In this document: one piece after another, positions 26,174 through 34,847 of the stretch
Layout of the letters: every line of letters starts with the position of its first letter
Position numbering within the stretch: position 1 is the stretch's first letter
Origin: Quadrisphaera sp. RL12-1S
Lineage (GTDB): Bacteria > Actinomycetota > Actinomycetes > Actinomycetales > Quadrisphaeraceae
NCBI RefSeq assembly: GCF_014270065.1
Contig: NZ_JACNME010000003.1
Span: 186,001-250,000 of the forward strand
Length of the DNA stretch: 64,000 nt
Reading direction: 5' to 3'
Notes under the pieces: generated by a model
Databases searched by the model: none
Told to the model about the DNA's origin: nothing
Seen by the model: only the letters and a program-made list of their open reading frames with translations
Made by a program: the position numbers and the translations under genes

Positions 26174-27412
26174 TCACGGCGGCCAGTCCGAGGGCGGCGA
26201 GAAGCGCCACAGCCAGGCCACCCAGACCACCTGCAGCGCGAGCCCGGCCACCGCCCACGCGCCCACCGCGCGGCCGGAGCGGGCCTGGACCGCGATGAGC
26301 AGCGCCAGCGGCACCTGCAGCAGGAGGTAGCGGAACAGCGACGTCCACGGGTCGAGCACCACCAGCAGGTACGCCTGCTGGGCCAGCACCCAGGCGGGCA
26401 GCTCGGGACCCAGCGAGCGGGCCGCCGGTCCGGTGCACCACCACACGAGCGCGAGCAGCAGGCCGACGAGCACCACCGGGCCGGCGGCGTCGCCGAAGAG
26501 CTGGGAGGAGGCGCGGAACCACGGCTCCACCCACACCACCTGCCCGCTGCGCCAGGCCGACTGCACCTGCGTGTACGCGTCCGGGATCCCCGTCGCCACG
26601 CCCACCGCCACCGGCCACGCCAGGCCCGCGACGCCGCTGGCGACCAGCAGCCCGACCAGCGCCACCCGGTCGCGCACCGGCACGGCCCGCCCCTCGGCGC
26701 GCCACCGCGCGAGCGCGTGCACGAGCACCACCAGGGCGAACGGCAGGGCCACGGCGCGTGTGGCGCCCAGGAGCAGCACGGCCAGCACGCACCAGCCGTA
26801 GCGCCGCTCCACGAGCGCCAGCAGCGCCCACGCCAGCGCCAGCAGCGCGAGCGACTCCGTGTAGGCGTACTGCAGCACCGGCGCGGCGGGCGCGCAGAGC
26901 ACCAGCAGCAGCCCCGCGAGCGCCGCGGACTCCCCCGCCACCCGGGCGAACAGCCGCCTCAGGACGACGGCGGCCCCCGCGCCGACCAGCAGCGCGGTGG
27001 TCGGCGCCACCGCCTCCCAGCTCCCGCCGGTCACGGTCATGAGCAGCCGGACGAGCATCGGGTAGGCGGGGAAGAAGGCCCACTCGCTCTGCGCGGCAGC
27101 ACCGCTGTCGGAGCGCGGCAGCGGCAGCGGGTAGCCGTGCTCGGCGATGCTGCGGTACCAGGTGGCGTCCCACAGGTCCGCGGCCATCACCGGGTAGGAC
27201 GGCGAGCTGGGCGTCCAGACGGAGTCCACCTGGAACCGCGCGACGCACACCGTGACCACGGCGGCGAACAGCCGCGTGGCGGCGTAGACGAGCAGGGCCT
27301 GGGCCCACCCGGGCAGGAGCAGGAACCGGGCCCAGGCGGTGGCGCCGGCCCCGGACAGGGCCGCCCCGGCCCGCTGCCGGCCGGAGAGCAGGCCCTCCAG
27401 CAGAGCGCTCAC
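26174..27412 (-). CDS. PIG-V-like integral membrane mannosyltransferase
   Basis: The 412-residue protein has about ten hydrophobic helices. The first extracytoplasmic loop has the GT-C signature WDATWYRSIAEHGYP and the FFPAYPMLVRLL motif seen in PIG-V-type mannosyltransferases that use polyprenyl-phosphate-linked sugars. It probably adds a sugar to a lipid or wall glycan on the outer face of the membrane; donor and acceptor are not identifiable. The GTG at 27412 lies 46 bases downstream of the SRPBCC gene on the same strand. From memory, the equivalent place in mycobacteria holds glycogen genes, which are absent here. Confidence 0.8.
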   Translation of the reverse strand: MSALLEGLLSGRQRAGAALSGAGATAWARFLLLPGWAQALLVYAATRLFAAVVTVCVARFQVDSVWTPSSPSYPVMAADLWDATWYRSIAEHGYPLPLPRSDSGAAAQSEWAFFPAYPMLVRLLMTVTGGSWEAVAPTTALLVGAGAAVVLRRLFARVAGESAALAGLLLVLCAPAAPVLQYAYTESLALLALAWALLALVERRYGWCVLAVLLLGATRAVALPFALVVLVHALARWRAEGRAVPVRDRVALVGLLVASGVAGLAWPVAVGVATGIPDAYTQVQSAWRSGQVVWVEPWFRASSQLFGDAAGPVVLVGLLLALVWWCTGPAARSLGPELPAWVLAQQAYLLVVLDPWTSLFRYLLLQVPLALLIAVQARSGRAVGAWAVAGLALQVVWVAWLWRFSPPSDWPP

Positions 27413-27444
27413 GCGCCGGTGCTCACCGGCCGCACCACCGACAG

Positions 27445-27468
27445 GGTCATCGGGAGGGTCATCGGGAG
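27445..27468. repeat. 12-bp tandem duplication at the end of the SRPBCC gene
   Basis: GGTCATCGGGAG occurs twice in a row at 27445-27456 and 27457-27468; the stop codon of the SRPBCC gene lies in the second copy. This looks like recent slippage. Confidence 0.85.
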
Positions 27469-27920
27469 GACCGCGCCTCGGCCTCGGCGGCGACCTTCTT
27501 CAGCGTGCTGCCGAAGGCCAGCCGCCCGCCGACGGCGATGGGCAGGGTGATGACCCGCGACAGCTGCCTGTTGACCAGCGAGATGTCCTCGGTCCAGCGC
27601 AGCCGGCACCGATCACCCGGCAGGGGCACCACCTGCACCTCGCCGTGCCCGAGGACCAGCGAGCCGCGGTGGTCGATGGCGGCGGTGCCGGCGCGGGTGG
27701 GCGTCGGCGGCTCCCAGGAGGTGACCTCCATGGGGTCGTCGAAGGCCAGGCGGCCGACGCCGCTGCGCCCGGTGAAGCGCGTGCCGACGCCGCCGGTGTC
27801 GCGCTCGACGGACATGGTGGTCAGGGGGATCCAGTCGCCGTGGCGGGACCAGTCGGTGACCAGCTCCCAGACGACGTCGGCGGGTGCGGCCACCTCGCGG
27901 TGGGCGGTGAAGCGGGCCAC
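27459..27920 (-). CDS. SRPBCC (START-like) family protein
   Basis: The 153-residue protein has the polyketide-cyclase/START-like pattern: ARFTAHREVAAPADVVWELVTD at the N-terminus, HGDWIPLTTM, then beta-strand repeats and a long C-terminal helix (VNRQLSRVITLPIAVGGRL). These helix-grip proteins bind hydrophobic ligands. Substrate and partner are unknown. The GTG at 27920 lies one base beyond the stop of the DivIVA-like gene, so the pair is tightly co-translated. Confidence 0.85.
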   Translation of the reverse strand: MARFTAHREVAAPADVVWELVTDWSRHGDWIPLTTMSVERDTGGVGTRFTGRSGVGRLAFDDPMEVTSWEPPTPTRAGTAAIDHRGSLVLGHGEVQVVPLPGDRCRLRWTEDISLVNRQLSRVITLPIAVGGRLAFGSTLKKVAAEAEARSSR

Positions 27921-27921
27921 G

Positions 27922-28278
27922 TCAGCTCCCCTCCTCGGGGGTCAGGGCTCGGGTGGGGACGGCGGGGCCGTAGCGGCCGGCGTCGTCGGAGACCGGGGTG
28001 CGGGCGGCGGCGGTGAGCGCCTCGAGCCGGCGGTCGCGCTCGGCCAGCTCCTCGCGGAGGCGGTCCAGGACGGCGTCGACCTGGTCCATGCGGTAGCCGC
28101 GGGGCACCACCGAGAAGCGGACCTCGTCGAGGTCGGCGGGCTCGAGGGTGCGCGGCGGGAGGGGTCGGTGCGGGCTGCTCGGCGTGGCGGCGGGCATGCC
28201 GGCGGGCAGCCGGCCCGCGGCGACGGCCACCACCACCCCGACCACGACCACCGCGAGCAGCAGCAGGACGAGGCTCAC
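27922..28278 (-). CDS. Membrane-anchored DivIVA-domain protein
   Basis: The 118-residue protein begins with a membrane helix (LVLLLLAVVVVGVVVAVAAG). A short linker follows, then a DivIVA-like motif (VRFSVVPRGYRMDQVDAVLDRL) and a coiled coil (REELAERDRRLEAL). Relatives sit at M. tuberculosis Rv1209. DivIVA-type modules recognise curved membrane and organise polar growth, so a cell-envelope role is likely. The GTG at 28278 is inferred from the hydrophobic start. The SRPBCC gene follows immediately. Confidence 0.78.
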   Translation of the reverse strand: MSLVLLLLAVVVVGVVVAVAAGRLPAGMPAATPSSPHRPLPPRTLEPADLDEVRFSVVPRGYRMDQVDAVLDRLREELAERDRRLEALTAAARTPVSDDAGRYGPAVPTRALTPEEGS

Positions 28279-28345
28279 GCGGTGATGCTGCCAGACGATC
28301 GACGCAGCAGCCCGGCTGACGCCGCGGCCGGCGGGCCCGGGGCCG

Positions 28346-28954
28346 TCAGGACCCGGCTTCCAGGCCCTCCTGCGTGAGCACGTGCTCCGGGGCCGCGCCG
28401 GGTCCACGTGCGGCGAGCCCGGCCTCGACGACGTCGAGCGCCTGCTCCGGGCTCGTCGTCCAGGTCACGGCGTCGGCGGCCGGGCGCTGCACGAAGCCGC
28501 CGTCCACGAGCGCCTCCACGGCCCGGCGCAGCGGGTCGAGGACGCCGGTGGGGTCGCAGACCACCACGGGCTTGGCGTGCAGGGCCAGGGCCCTGGAGCT
28601 CCACACCTCCAGCAGCTCCTCAAGGGTGCCGAGGCCGCCGGGGAGCACCACGAAGGCGTCGGCGGCGTCGTCCATGAGCCCCTTGCGCTCGCGCATGCCG
28701 TCGGTGACCACCAGCTCGTCGGCGTAGCGGTCTCCGACCTCCTTCTCCAGGAGGGCGCGCGGGATCACGCCGTAGGTGCGCCCACCGCCCTCGCGGACGG
28801 CCTTGGCGACGGCGCCCATCATCGAGACCGAGCCGCCCCCGGAGACCAGGGAGTGGCCGCGGGCGGCGATGAGCGCGCCGACGTCAGCCGCCAGCTGGAC
28901 GTGGACGGGGTCGATCCGCTCGGAGGCGGAGCAGTACACGGCGATCGCGGGCAC
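28346..28954 (-). CDS. LOG-family phosphoribohydrolase / TIGR00730 Rossmann protein
   Basis: The 202-residue protein has the lysine-decarboxylase-like Rossmann fold: AIAVYCSASERID, SLVSGGGSVSMMGAVAKA, MRERKGLMDDAADAFVVLPG and the catalytic PGGLGTLEEL. LOG enzymes release cytokinin bases from nucleoside monophosphates or cleave related N-glycosidic bonds. The M. tuberculosis relative is Rv1205. The GTG at 28954 is preferred because the conserved beta strand AIAVYCS follows directly; a second GTG nine bases upstream is possible. Confidence 0.88.
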   Translation of the reverse strand: MPAIAVYCSASERIDPVHVQLAADVGALIAARGHSLVSGGGSVSMMGAVAKAVREGGGRTYGVIPRALLEKEVGDRYADELVVTDGMRERKGLMDDAADAFVVLPGGLGTLEELLEVWSSRALALHAKPVVVCDPTGVLDPLRRAVEALVDGGFVQRPAADAVTWTTSPEQALDVVEAGLAARGPGAAPEHVLTQEGLEAGS

Positions 28955-29023
28955 GGCCCACACCCTGCCAGCCGTCCCCCGCCGCGGACGGGAGGACCGC
29001 CCCGCCTCACCCGCCGGCGCTGC

Positions 29024-30523
29024 TCAGCCGCCCGAGCGCACGGGACGCCCGGGCAGCGCGGTGAGGTCCAGCTGCCCGTCGCGCACCACGAACTCCCCGC
29101 CCACCAGCAGGTGGCGCACGCCGGAGCTGGGCAGCACGGCCGCGGCGGAGGCCCTGTCGGTGGTGGCCTCCAGGTCGAGCAGCACGAGGTCGGCGTCGCA
29201 GCCGACCGCCACGCGCCCCTTGCGCCGCATCGCCGGCACCCACGGCTCGAGGATCCGCGCGGGTCCGGTGGAGCAGCGCTCCACGGCCTCCAGCAGCGTC
29301 CAGTCGCCCCGCTCGCGCACCATCCAGCGCAGCGCCCGCGCGAACGTGCCCGCTGAGCGGGGGTGCACAGCGGCGCCCGGTGGCACCGGCCACTCGTCGT
29401 GGACGTCGTAGCGGGTGCCGCGCACCAGCGGCATCGCGTCGGAGGCGACCACCGCGCCGGGCAGCGAGACGGCCCGGGCGAGCAGGGTCTGGTCGGCGGC
29501 GTCCCCGGCGTCGAGGAAGTCCACCACGCACAGGCCGCCGGGGTCGGTGGCGCGCAGCTCCCGCAGCCGCTCGGCGTCGCGGACGCGCTCGCCGGTGGGC
29601 AGGAACAGGACGTCGGTGGGCTGCACCCCGAGGCGTCCGAGGTGCTCCGGCGCCAGGAACGCGGCGCCGATGCCGGTGCTGAACATCGCGTACGGGTAGG
29701 CCTCGGTGGTGACGCGGTTGCCCAGCTCCGCCGCGCGCACCAGGGCGGCGCCGACCTGGTCGACGCGCCGCAGCGAGGTGGAGTTCACGTGGCACAGGTG
29801 CAGCGCCGCGCCGGTGCCCGCCGCGGCGGCGATGACCTCCAGCGCCCCGTCCAGGGACGAGCCTGGCTCCAGGGCCGACATGTGCCGGGCGTGCGTGGAG
29901 ACCCCCACCCCCAGCTGCTCGGCGCGCTGCGCGACGCGGAAGTACTCCTCGCGGCCCGAGCCGGGTGCGTACCCGAGCAGCACCCCGATCCCGAGCGCCC
30001 CCTCGGCCACCCCGCCCTCCAGCAGGTCGAGCACGCGGTCCACCTGGGCGGGGGTGGCCGGGCCGAGCCAGCGCGGGTCGGTCTGGTGGCGCTGGAACAC
30101 CTCCAGGGGCGTGGTGGCCCGCTCCCCCGGCGCGTAGCGGGGCAGCGGCACCTGCGCCATGACGTGCAGGCGCGCCAGCGCCCAGGAGGCGGAGAAGCCG
30201 AAGTTCAGCGGGCGCCCCTCGGCCTCCGCCTCGGCGTAGTGCGCCGCCACCGGCAGCGCACCGGACTCCAGGTCGAGCGCGGTGGTGACGCCGTCGAGGG
30301 CCTGCAGGCGGTGCCCGGTGGGCGACTGCGCGTGGCTGTGCAGGTCGATGAACCCGGGCGCCAGCACCAGCCCGGACGCGTCGAGCACCGTCGTCGTCGT
30401 CGAGGGCGGGGGGTCGCCGGGACCGACGTGGGTGATGCGGTCACCGGTCACCCCCACGGTCATCACCTGGTCGGTGCCGGTGTCCGGGTCCACCACCCGG
30501 GCACCGCGGAACAGCACGTCCAC
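29024..30523 (-). CDS. N-acyl-D-amino-acid deacylase-like amidohydrolase
   Basis: The 499-residue enzyme belongs to the D-aminoacylase branch of the amidohydrolase superfamily. The metal motif is FIDLHSHAQ (HxH), with later ligands in ALHLCHVNST and VVASDAMPLVRG; GARVVDPDTG and LVGGEFVVRDGQL are the flanking beta-sandwich parts. It probably removes acyl groups from D-amino acids or opens a cyclic imide. A -10 box TAGCCT at 30555-30560 would give a leader of about 25 bases containing GAGGGGGGA before the GTG at 30523. It is not in an obvious operon. Confidence 0.85.
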   Translation of the reverse strand: MDVLFRGARVVDPDTGTDQVMTVGVTGDRITHVGPGDPPPSTTTTVLDASGLVLAPGFIDLHSHAQSPTGHRLQALDGVTTALDLESGALPVAAHYAEAEAEGRPLNFGFSASWALARLHVMAQVPLPRYAPGERATTPLEVFQRHQTDPRWLGPATPAQVDRVLDLLEGGVAEGALGIGVLLGYAPGSGREEYFRVAQRAEQLGVGVSTHARHMSALEPGSSLDGALEVIAAAAGTGAALHLCHVNSTSLRRVDQVGAALVRAAELGNRVTTEAYPYAMFSTGIGAAFLAPEHLGRLGVQPTDVLFLPTGERVRDAERLRELRATDPGGLCVVDFLDAGDAADQTLLARAVSLPGAVVASDAMPLVRGTRYDVHDEWPVPPGAAVHPRSAGTFARALRWMVRERGDWTLLEAVERCSTGPARILEPWVPAMRRKGRVAVGCDADLVLLDLEATTDRASAAAVLPSSGVRHLLVGGEFVVRDGQLDLTALPGRPVRSGG

Positions 30524-30554
30524 CCGGTCCCCCCTCGTCCTGCGCGGAACAGCG

Positions 30555-30560
30555 AGGCTA
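30555..30560 (-). promoter_or_regulatory. Candidate -10 box (TAGCCT) for the amidohydrolase gene
   Basis: TAGCCT fits TANNNT and lies 31 bases before the GTG at 30523, leaving room for the GAGGGGGGA ribosome binding site. Confidence 0.4.
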
Positions 30561-30610
30561 GGACGACGACGGCGGCGCGGTCACCGGGCGGTCTGCACAG
30601 CGGGCGGGCC

Positions 30611-30635
30611 GCCGGTGTGGGACGTGCACACCGGC
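30611..30635. terminator. 9-bp hairpin after the 92-residue gene
   Basis: GCCGGTGTG at 30611-30619 and CACACCGGC at 30627-30635 pair with a seven-base loop, directly after the stop of the minus-strand small gene. Confidence 0.5.
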
Positions 30636-30636
30636 C

Positions 30637-30915
30637 TCAGCCGGCGACGGCCACCTCACCCGTGCTCGGACCGTGCGGGGACCGCGGCCGGCGCGGCGCG
30701 GCGGCCACGGCGGCGTCGGTGAGGGCGCGCACCAGGTCCGCGGCGTCCTCCGGGTCGAGCCGCAGCGTGGTGGCGCAGACGTCGCCGTCCCACAGCGAGA
30801 GCACCACGAGCCCGCCGCCGGGGGCGTCCGGGTGGGTGGTCACCCGCAGGGCGCGGGAGGAGCGGTCGCGGTCGCGCACGACCGCGCTGCGGGCGGGAGC
30901 CGGGACGACGCGCAT
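30637..30915 (-). CDS. Small conserved hypothetical protein
   Basis: The 92-residue protein contains a compact beta-rich segment (LVVLSLWDGDVCATTLRLDP) and a helix (EDAADLVRALTDAAVAAA). This resembles short actinobacterial proteins of unknown function found next to unrelated genes. It has no signal peptide, membrane helix or catalytic motif. The ATG at 30915 lacks a clear ribosome binding site. Coding is supported by composition and by a hairpin directly after the stop. Confidence 0.6.
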   Translation of the reverse strand: MRVVPAPARSAVVRDRDRSSRALRVTTHPDAPGGGLVVLSLWDGDVCATTLRLDPEDAADLVRALTDAAVAAAPRRPRSPHGPSTGEVAVAG

Positions 30916-31004
30916 GGCCGATCATCAGCCCTGCTCACAGCGCCGCGCCAGTCCCCGGACGGCCCCACCTCGGACGGTCACCGCGTGGCGCCGGTGTGTC
31001 GCCG

Positions 31005-32423
31005 TCAGCCGCGCTGGCAGGCCGCCTCCACGGCCTGCGCGGCCTTGCGCGCGGCGATGAGCACCGGGTCCCACACGGGCGCGAACGGCGGGGCGTAGGC
31101 GAGGTCGAGGGACAGGACCTCCTCCACGGTCATCTCGTTCCAGACGCAGATGGCCAGGGCGTCCACGCGCTTGCCGGCTCCCGCCCGCCCCACCACCTGG
31201 CCGCCGAGCAGGCGCCCGCTGCGCTCGTCGGCGATGAGCTTGACCCGCACCGGCTCCGACCCCGGCATGTACCCGGCGGTGGTGGTGGAGTCGACGGCGG
31301 CGGTCACCACGCGGAACCCGGCCGCGGCGGCCTCGTCGCTGGACAGGCCCGTGCGCCCGATCTCGACGCGGCAGACCTTGGTGATGGCCGTGCCGACCAC
31401 GCCCGGGAAGGTGGCGTACCCGCCGCCGAGGTTGATGCCCGCCACCCTGCCCTGCTTGTTGGCGTGCGTGCCGAGCGGCACGTGCACCCCGCGGCCGGAG
31501 ACGCGGTGGCGCACCTCGGTGCAGTCGCCCGCGGCCCACACCCCCTCGGCCCGGGTGCGCTGGGAGACGTCGACGGCGATGGCTCCGGACTCCCCCAGCG
31601 GCACGCCGGCCTGGCGGGCGAGCGCCACCGAGGGCTCCACGCCCAGCCCCAGCACGACGAGGTCGCACGGGAGCTCGAGGCCGCTGGCGGTGTGCACGGC
31701 GCGCACCCGCCCGCCCTCGGCCGCCGGGGCCAGCTCCAGGCCGCACACCTCCTCGCCGGTGAGCAGGTGCACGCCCTCGCCGCGGACGGCGTCGGCGATG
31801 AAGGCGCCCGTGTCGTCGTCCACCGTGCCCAGCGGGGTCTCGCCGCGCTGCACCACCGTGACGTGCAGGCCGCGGACCGCGCACGCCTCGGCGACCTCCA
31901 GGCCGATGTAGCCGCCGCCGACCACCACCACGCGCCGCACGTCCCCGCCGTCCAGGTCCGCGATGAGCGCCGAGCCGTCGTCGAGGGTCTGCACCCCGTG
32001 CACGCCGGCCTCCGGCCCGGCGTCGAAGCCGGGGGCGTCGGGGCGGCGCGGCACGGCACCGGTGGCGAGGACCAGCTGGTCGAAGCCGTCGGTGCCCTCG
32101 CCGTCGGCGCTGCGCCAGGCGACGGTGCGGGCGGCCAGGTCGACGCCCACCACCTCGGTGCCCATCCGCAGGTCGACCCCGCGACGGCGGTGCTCCTCGG
32201 GCGTGCGCGCCACGAGGGCGTCACGGCCCTCGACCACCCCGCTCACCCAGTACGGGATGCCGCACGCCGAGTACGACGTGGCGCTGCCGCGCTCGAACGC
32301 GACGACCTCCAGGTCGCGGCCGCGGGGCCGCTGGCGACCGGCCTGCTGGAGAGCCTGCGAGGCCGCCGCCATGCCGGCTGCGTCACCTCCGACGACGACG
32401 ACGCGCGAGCGGCCGGGAGCCAT
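31005..32423 (-). CDS. CoA-disulfide-reductase-like FAD/NAD(P) oxidoreductase
   Basis: The 472-residue flavoprotein has the FAD loop VVVGGDAAGMAAA, then SYSACGIPYW with Cys54. This single redox cysteine defines the CoA-disulfide reductase / NADH oxidase / persulfide reductase group. The second Rossmann loop VVVVGGGYIGLEVAEA binds NAD(P)H, and GVWAAGDCTEV is the second FAD motif. A C-terminal dimerisation domain completes the fold; no rhodanese domain is attached. It may reduce CoA disulfides, persulfides or oxygen. The ATG at 32423 has TAGCGT seven bases upstream (leaderless). It lies inside the open frame of the upstream MFS gene. Confidence 0.87.
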   Translation of the reverse strand: MAPGRSRVVVVGGDAAGMAAASQALQQAGRQRPRGRDLEVVAFERGSATSYSACGIPYWVSGVVEGRDALVARTPEEHRRRGVDLRMGTEVVGVDLAARTVAWRSADGEGTDGFDQLVLATGAVPRRPDAPGFDAGPEAGVHGVQTLDDGSALIADLDGGDVRRVVVVGGGYIGLEVAEACAVRGLHVTVVQRGETPLGTVDDDTGAFIADAVRGEGVHLLTGEEVCGLELAPAAEGGRVRAVHTASGLELPCDLVVLGLGVEPSVALARQAGVPLGESGAIAVDVSQRTRAEGVWAAGDCTEVRHRVSGRGVHVPLGTHANKQGRVAGINLGGGYATFPGVVGTAITKVCRVEIGRTGLSSDEAAAAGFRVVTAAVDSTTTAGYMPGSEPVRVKLIADERSGRLLGGQVVGRAGAGKRVDALAICVWNEMTVEEVLSLDLAYAPPFAPVWDPVLIAARKAAQAVEAACQRG

Positions 32424-33724
32424 GTGCTCGACGCTAGCCGGAGATCGCCGGCGCGCGCGGCGACGGCCCTCCCGACGCTCTGAGCGGGGTGGACGCCCAC
32501 CCGCCGGGCGAGCAGGACGGCCACCACGAGGGCCGCCGCGGCCGGCACGAGCCCGCAGAACGCGAGCCCCACCCGGGCGCCCCAGGTCTGCGTGATCCAG
32601 CCGACCAGGGGCGCGCCGACGGGCGTGCCGCCGACGAAGGCCAGCAGGTACAGGCCCATGACGCGGCCGCGGACGTCCGGGTCCACCCAGAGCTGCACCG
32701 AGGAGTTGGCCATCGCCTGGAAGGCCAGGTTGACCAGTCCCACGGCCACGAGCACCACCAGCAGGACCGCGGCGTTCGGCGCGAGCGAGGCGCCGGCCTG
32801 CAGCGCCCCGAAGCCCAGGCAGGCGGCCACGATGAGGCGCAGCCGGGTGGTGGCGCGCGTACCGGCCACGAGCGCCCCGGCGGTGGAGCCCAGGGCGAGG
32901 GCGGTGTTGAAGGCGCCGTAGAGCGCCGGCCCAGACATCGAGGAGTGGAGCACGTCCGTGGCCATGGCCGTGAGCACCACCGGGAAGTTCAGCCCGAAGG
33001 TCCCGACCACCCCCACCAGCACGATCGTCACCAGCACGTGGGGGCGCTGGCGCACGTGGGCCAGCGCGTCGCGGACGCTCCCCCGGTCGCGGGGCGCCCC
33101 CGGCGCGCGCGGGCCACCGGCAGCCGGCCGGGTGAGCAGGTCGGCGGGGCGCAGCAGCGCCAGCGCCACCAGCGGCGCGGTGAAGCAGACGGCGGTGGCG
33201 GCGAAGGCCCACCCGGTGCCGGCGGTGCTGATGAGCGTGGCGGCCACGGCCGGGCCGAGGAGGCGCGAGGTCTGGAAGACGGCGGAGTTCAGGGAGACGG
33301 CGCCGCGCAGGTGGTCGGCGGGGACGAGCTCGCCGGCGAAGGCCTGGCGGGCGGGGCCGTCGACGGCGGTGACGCACCCGGCCAGGAGCGCGAGCACCCA
33401 CACGAGCGGCGCGGTGGCGACGCCGGTGAGGGTGATGGCCGCGAGGGTGGCGGTGAGGGTGAGGAAGGCCGCCTGGGTGAGCATGAGCAGGGTCCGCTTG
33501 GGGAACCTGTCGGCCAGCTGCCCGGCCTTGAGGCCGAGCAGGAGCACGGGGGCGAACTGGCACGCCATGGTCACGCCGACGGCGGCGGGGCTGCCGGTGA
33601 GCTCGAGCACGAGCCAGTCGGTGGCGATGTTCTGCATCCAGACGCCGGTGCTGGCGACGGCGTGGCCTGCGAGGTAGGTGCGGTACGGGCGGTTGGACAG
33701 CGGCGCGAGGGCGCGGGGGGCCAC
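32243..33724 (-). CDS. MFS exporter (EntS-like), frame overlapping the next gene
   Basis: The 493-residue frame encodes a 12-helix MFS protein of the MFS_3/EntS type: RTYLAGHAVASTGVWMQNIA, the loop-2 signature GQLADRFPKR, and further helices to VVAVLLARRVGVHP near residue 417. It probably exports a small molecule or siderophore. The GTG at 33724 has GGAAGAG upstream. The last ~76 residues are Ser/Arg-rich and 180 bases overlap the flavoprotein start, which is abnormal; a frameshift or sequencing error near 32,470 would explain it. It is divergent from a LysR regulator, which probably controls it. Confidence 0.82.
   Translation of the reverse strand: MAPRALAPLSNRPYRTYLAGHAVASTGVWMQNIATDWLVLELTGSPAAVGVTMACQFAPVLLLGLKAGQLADRFPKRTLLMLTQAAFLTLTATLAAITLTGVATAPLVWVLALLAGCVTAVDGPARQAFAGELVPADHLRGAVSLNSAVFQTSRLLGPAVAATLISTAGTGWAFAATAVCFTAPLVALALLRPADLLTRPAAGGPRAPGAPRDRGSVRDALAHVRQRPHVLVTIVLVGVVGTFGLNFPVVLTAMATDVLHSSMSGPALYGAFNTALALGSTAGALVAGTRATTRLRLIVAACLGFGALQAGASLAPNAAVLLVVLVAVGLVNLAFQAMANSSVQLWVDPDVRGRVMGLYLLAFVGGTPVGAPLVGWITQTWGARVGLAFCGLVPAAAALVVAVLLARRVGVHPAQSVGRAVAARAGDLRLASSTWLPAARASSSSEVTQPAWRRPRRLSSRPVASGPAAATWRSSRSSAAAPRRTRRAASRTG
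32431..32436 (-). promoter_or_regulatory. -10 box (TAGCGT) of a leaderless promoter for the flavoprotein gene
   Basis: TAGCGT ends seven bases before the ATG at 32423 and lies inside the upstream MFS frame. Confidence 0.5.
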
Positions 33725-33878
33725 GGGGTCTCTTCCGGCGGGGGCGGGTGGTGCAGCGGCGGCGGTGCGTCGGACCGACCGTCACGCACTGTTGCCGCTG
33801 GGAACCACCCTCTCGCGCGGACGGGTCGCTACGCAGCATCATCGGACCCGATCGGTGCTCTGACTGCCATCATGGTCC
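33725..33878. promoter_or_regulatory. LysR/MFS divergent control region
   Basis: The 154-base region should hold both promoters and LysR binding sites. Visible dyads are ATCGG-AC-CCGAT at 33841-33852 and CATCA-N7-TGATG around 33868-33884, which touches the lysR start codon. Confidence 0.45.
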
Positions 33879-34847
33879 GTGATGAGCGAGCGGGCAGCGG
33901 CTGGCCAGGCCGGGTACGACGTGGCGCAGCTGCGCTCCTTCCTCGCCGTGGCGCAGGCCCGCAGCTTCACGCGCGCGGCCGCGCGCCTCGGGGTGGGGCA
34001 ACCCACGGTGAGCCAGCACGTGCGCAAGCTCGAGGCGGCCACGGGCCGGGTGCTGGTGCTGCGGGACACCCGCACGGTCTCGCTCACGCCCGACGGCGAG
34101 GCGATGATCGGCCTGGCTCAGGAGATCGTGGCGGCCCACGAGCGCGCCACCGCCTACTTCCGCGGGCACCGCCCGCACGGCCGACTGCGGATGGGCATGT
34201 CCGACGACCTGGCGCTGACCAGGCTGCCCGCCATCCTGCGCGAGTTCCGCCGGGAGAACCCCCTCGTGGACCTCGACCTCACGGTGGACCAGTCCGGCAC
34301 GCTGCACCGCCGCCTGGCCGCCGACCGGCTCGACGTCTACGTGGGGCGCCGCCCGGCCGCGGGCGACGGCAACCGCCACGCCACCGGCGCCGAGATCCCC
34401 GAGCAGCTGGTCAGCCGCGAGCGCATGGTGTGGGTCGGCACACCGACCACGCACATCGACCCGTCGGCCCCCGTGCCACTGGTGCTCTACCCGCCGCCGT
34501 CGCTGGCGAGGACGGCGATGGAGGAGGCGCTGCAGCGCTCCGGCACCGCCTACCGCACGGCGGCGCTGTGCCGCGGCACCAACGGCCTCATCGCGGCCGT
34601 CGCCGCGGGCATCGGCGTCTCGGCGGTCCCGCGCAGCCTGGTGCCGCTGCAGCTGTCAGCGCTGCGCACGGAGCGACGAGCGGACAGGCGGCCAGACGGG
34701 CGCGGCGACGTCCCCGCGGTCCGCCTGCCCGAGCTCGGCACCATCGACCTGGTGCTCCTCACCAACCCGCGCACCGCCGACCGCCCGGCCTCCCGGGCGC
34801 TGGTGGCCGCCGTGCTCGCCAGCGGCCCCTCCGGCGTCTCCGCCTGA
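33879..34847 (+). CDS. LysR-family transcriptional regulator
   Basis: The 322-residue protein starts with a LysR winged helix-turn-helix (QLRSFLAVAQARSFTRAAAR, LGVGQPTVSQHVRKLEAATG). An effector-binding domain follows from GRLRMGMSDDLALTRLPAIL. It is divergent from the MFS exporter, the usual layout for a regulator and its target. Two start codons, GTG at 33879 and ATG at 33882, are adjacent and no ribosome binding site is clear. The C-terminal 192 bases overlap, antisense, the frame of the YihY-like gene. Confidence 0.88.
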   Translation: MMSERAAAGQAGYDVAQLRSFLAVAQARSFTRAAARLGVGQPTVSQHVRKLEAATGRVLVLRDTRTVSLTPDGEAMIGLAQEIVAAHERATAYFRGHRPHGRLRMGMSDDLALTRLPAILREFRRENPLVDLDLTVDQSGTLHRRLAADRLDVYVGRRPAAGDGNRHATGAEIPEQLVSRERMVWVGTPTTHIDPSAPVPLVLYPPPSLARTAMEEALQRSGTAYRTAALCRGTNGLIAAVAAGIGVSAVPRSLVPLQLSALRTERRADRRPDGRGDVPAVRLPELGTIDLVLLTNPRTADRPASRALVAAVLASGPSGVSA

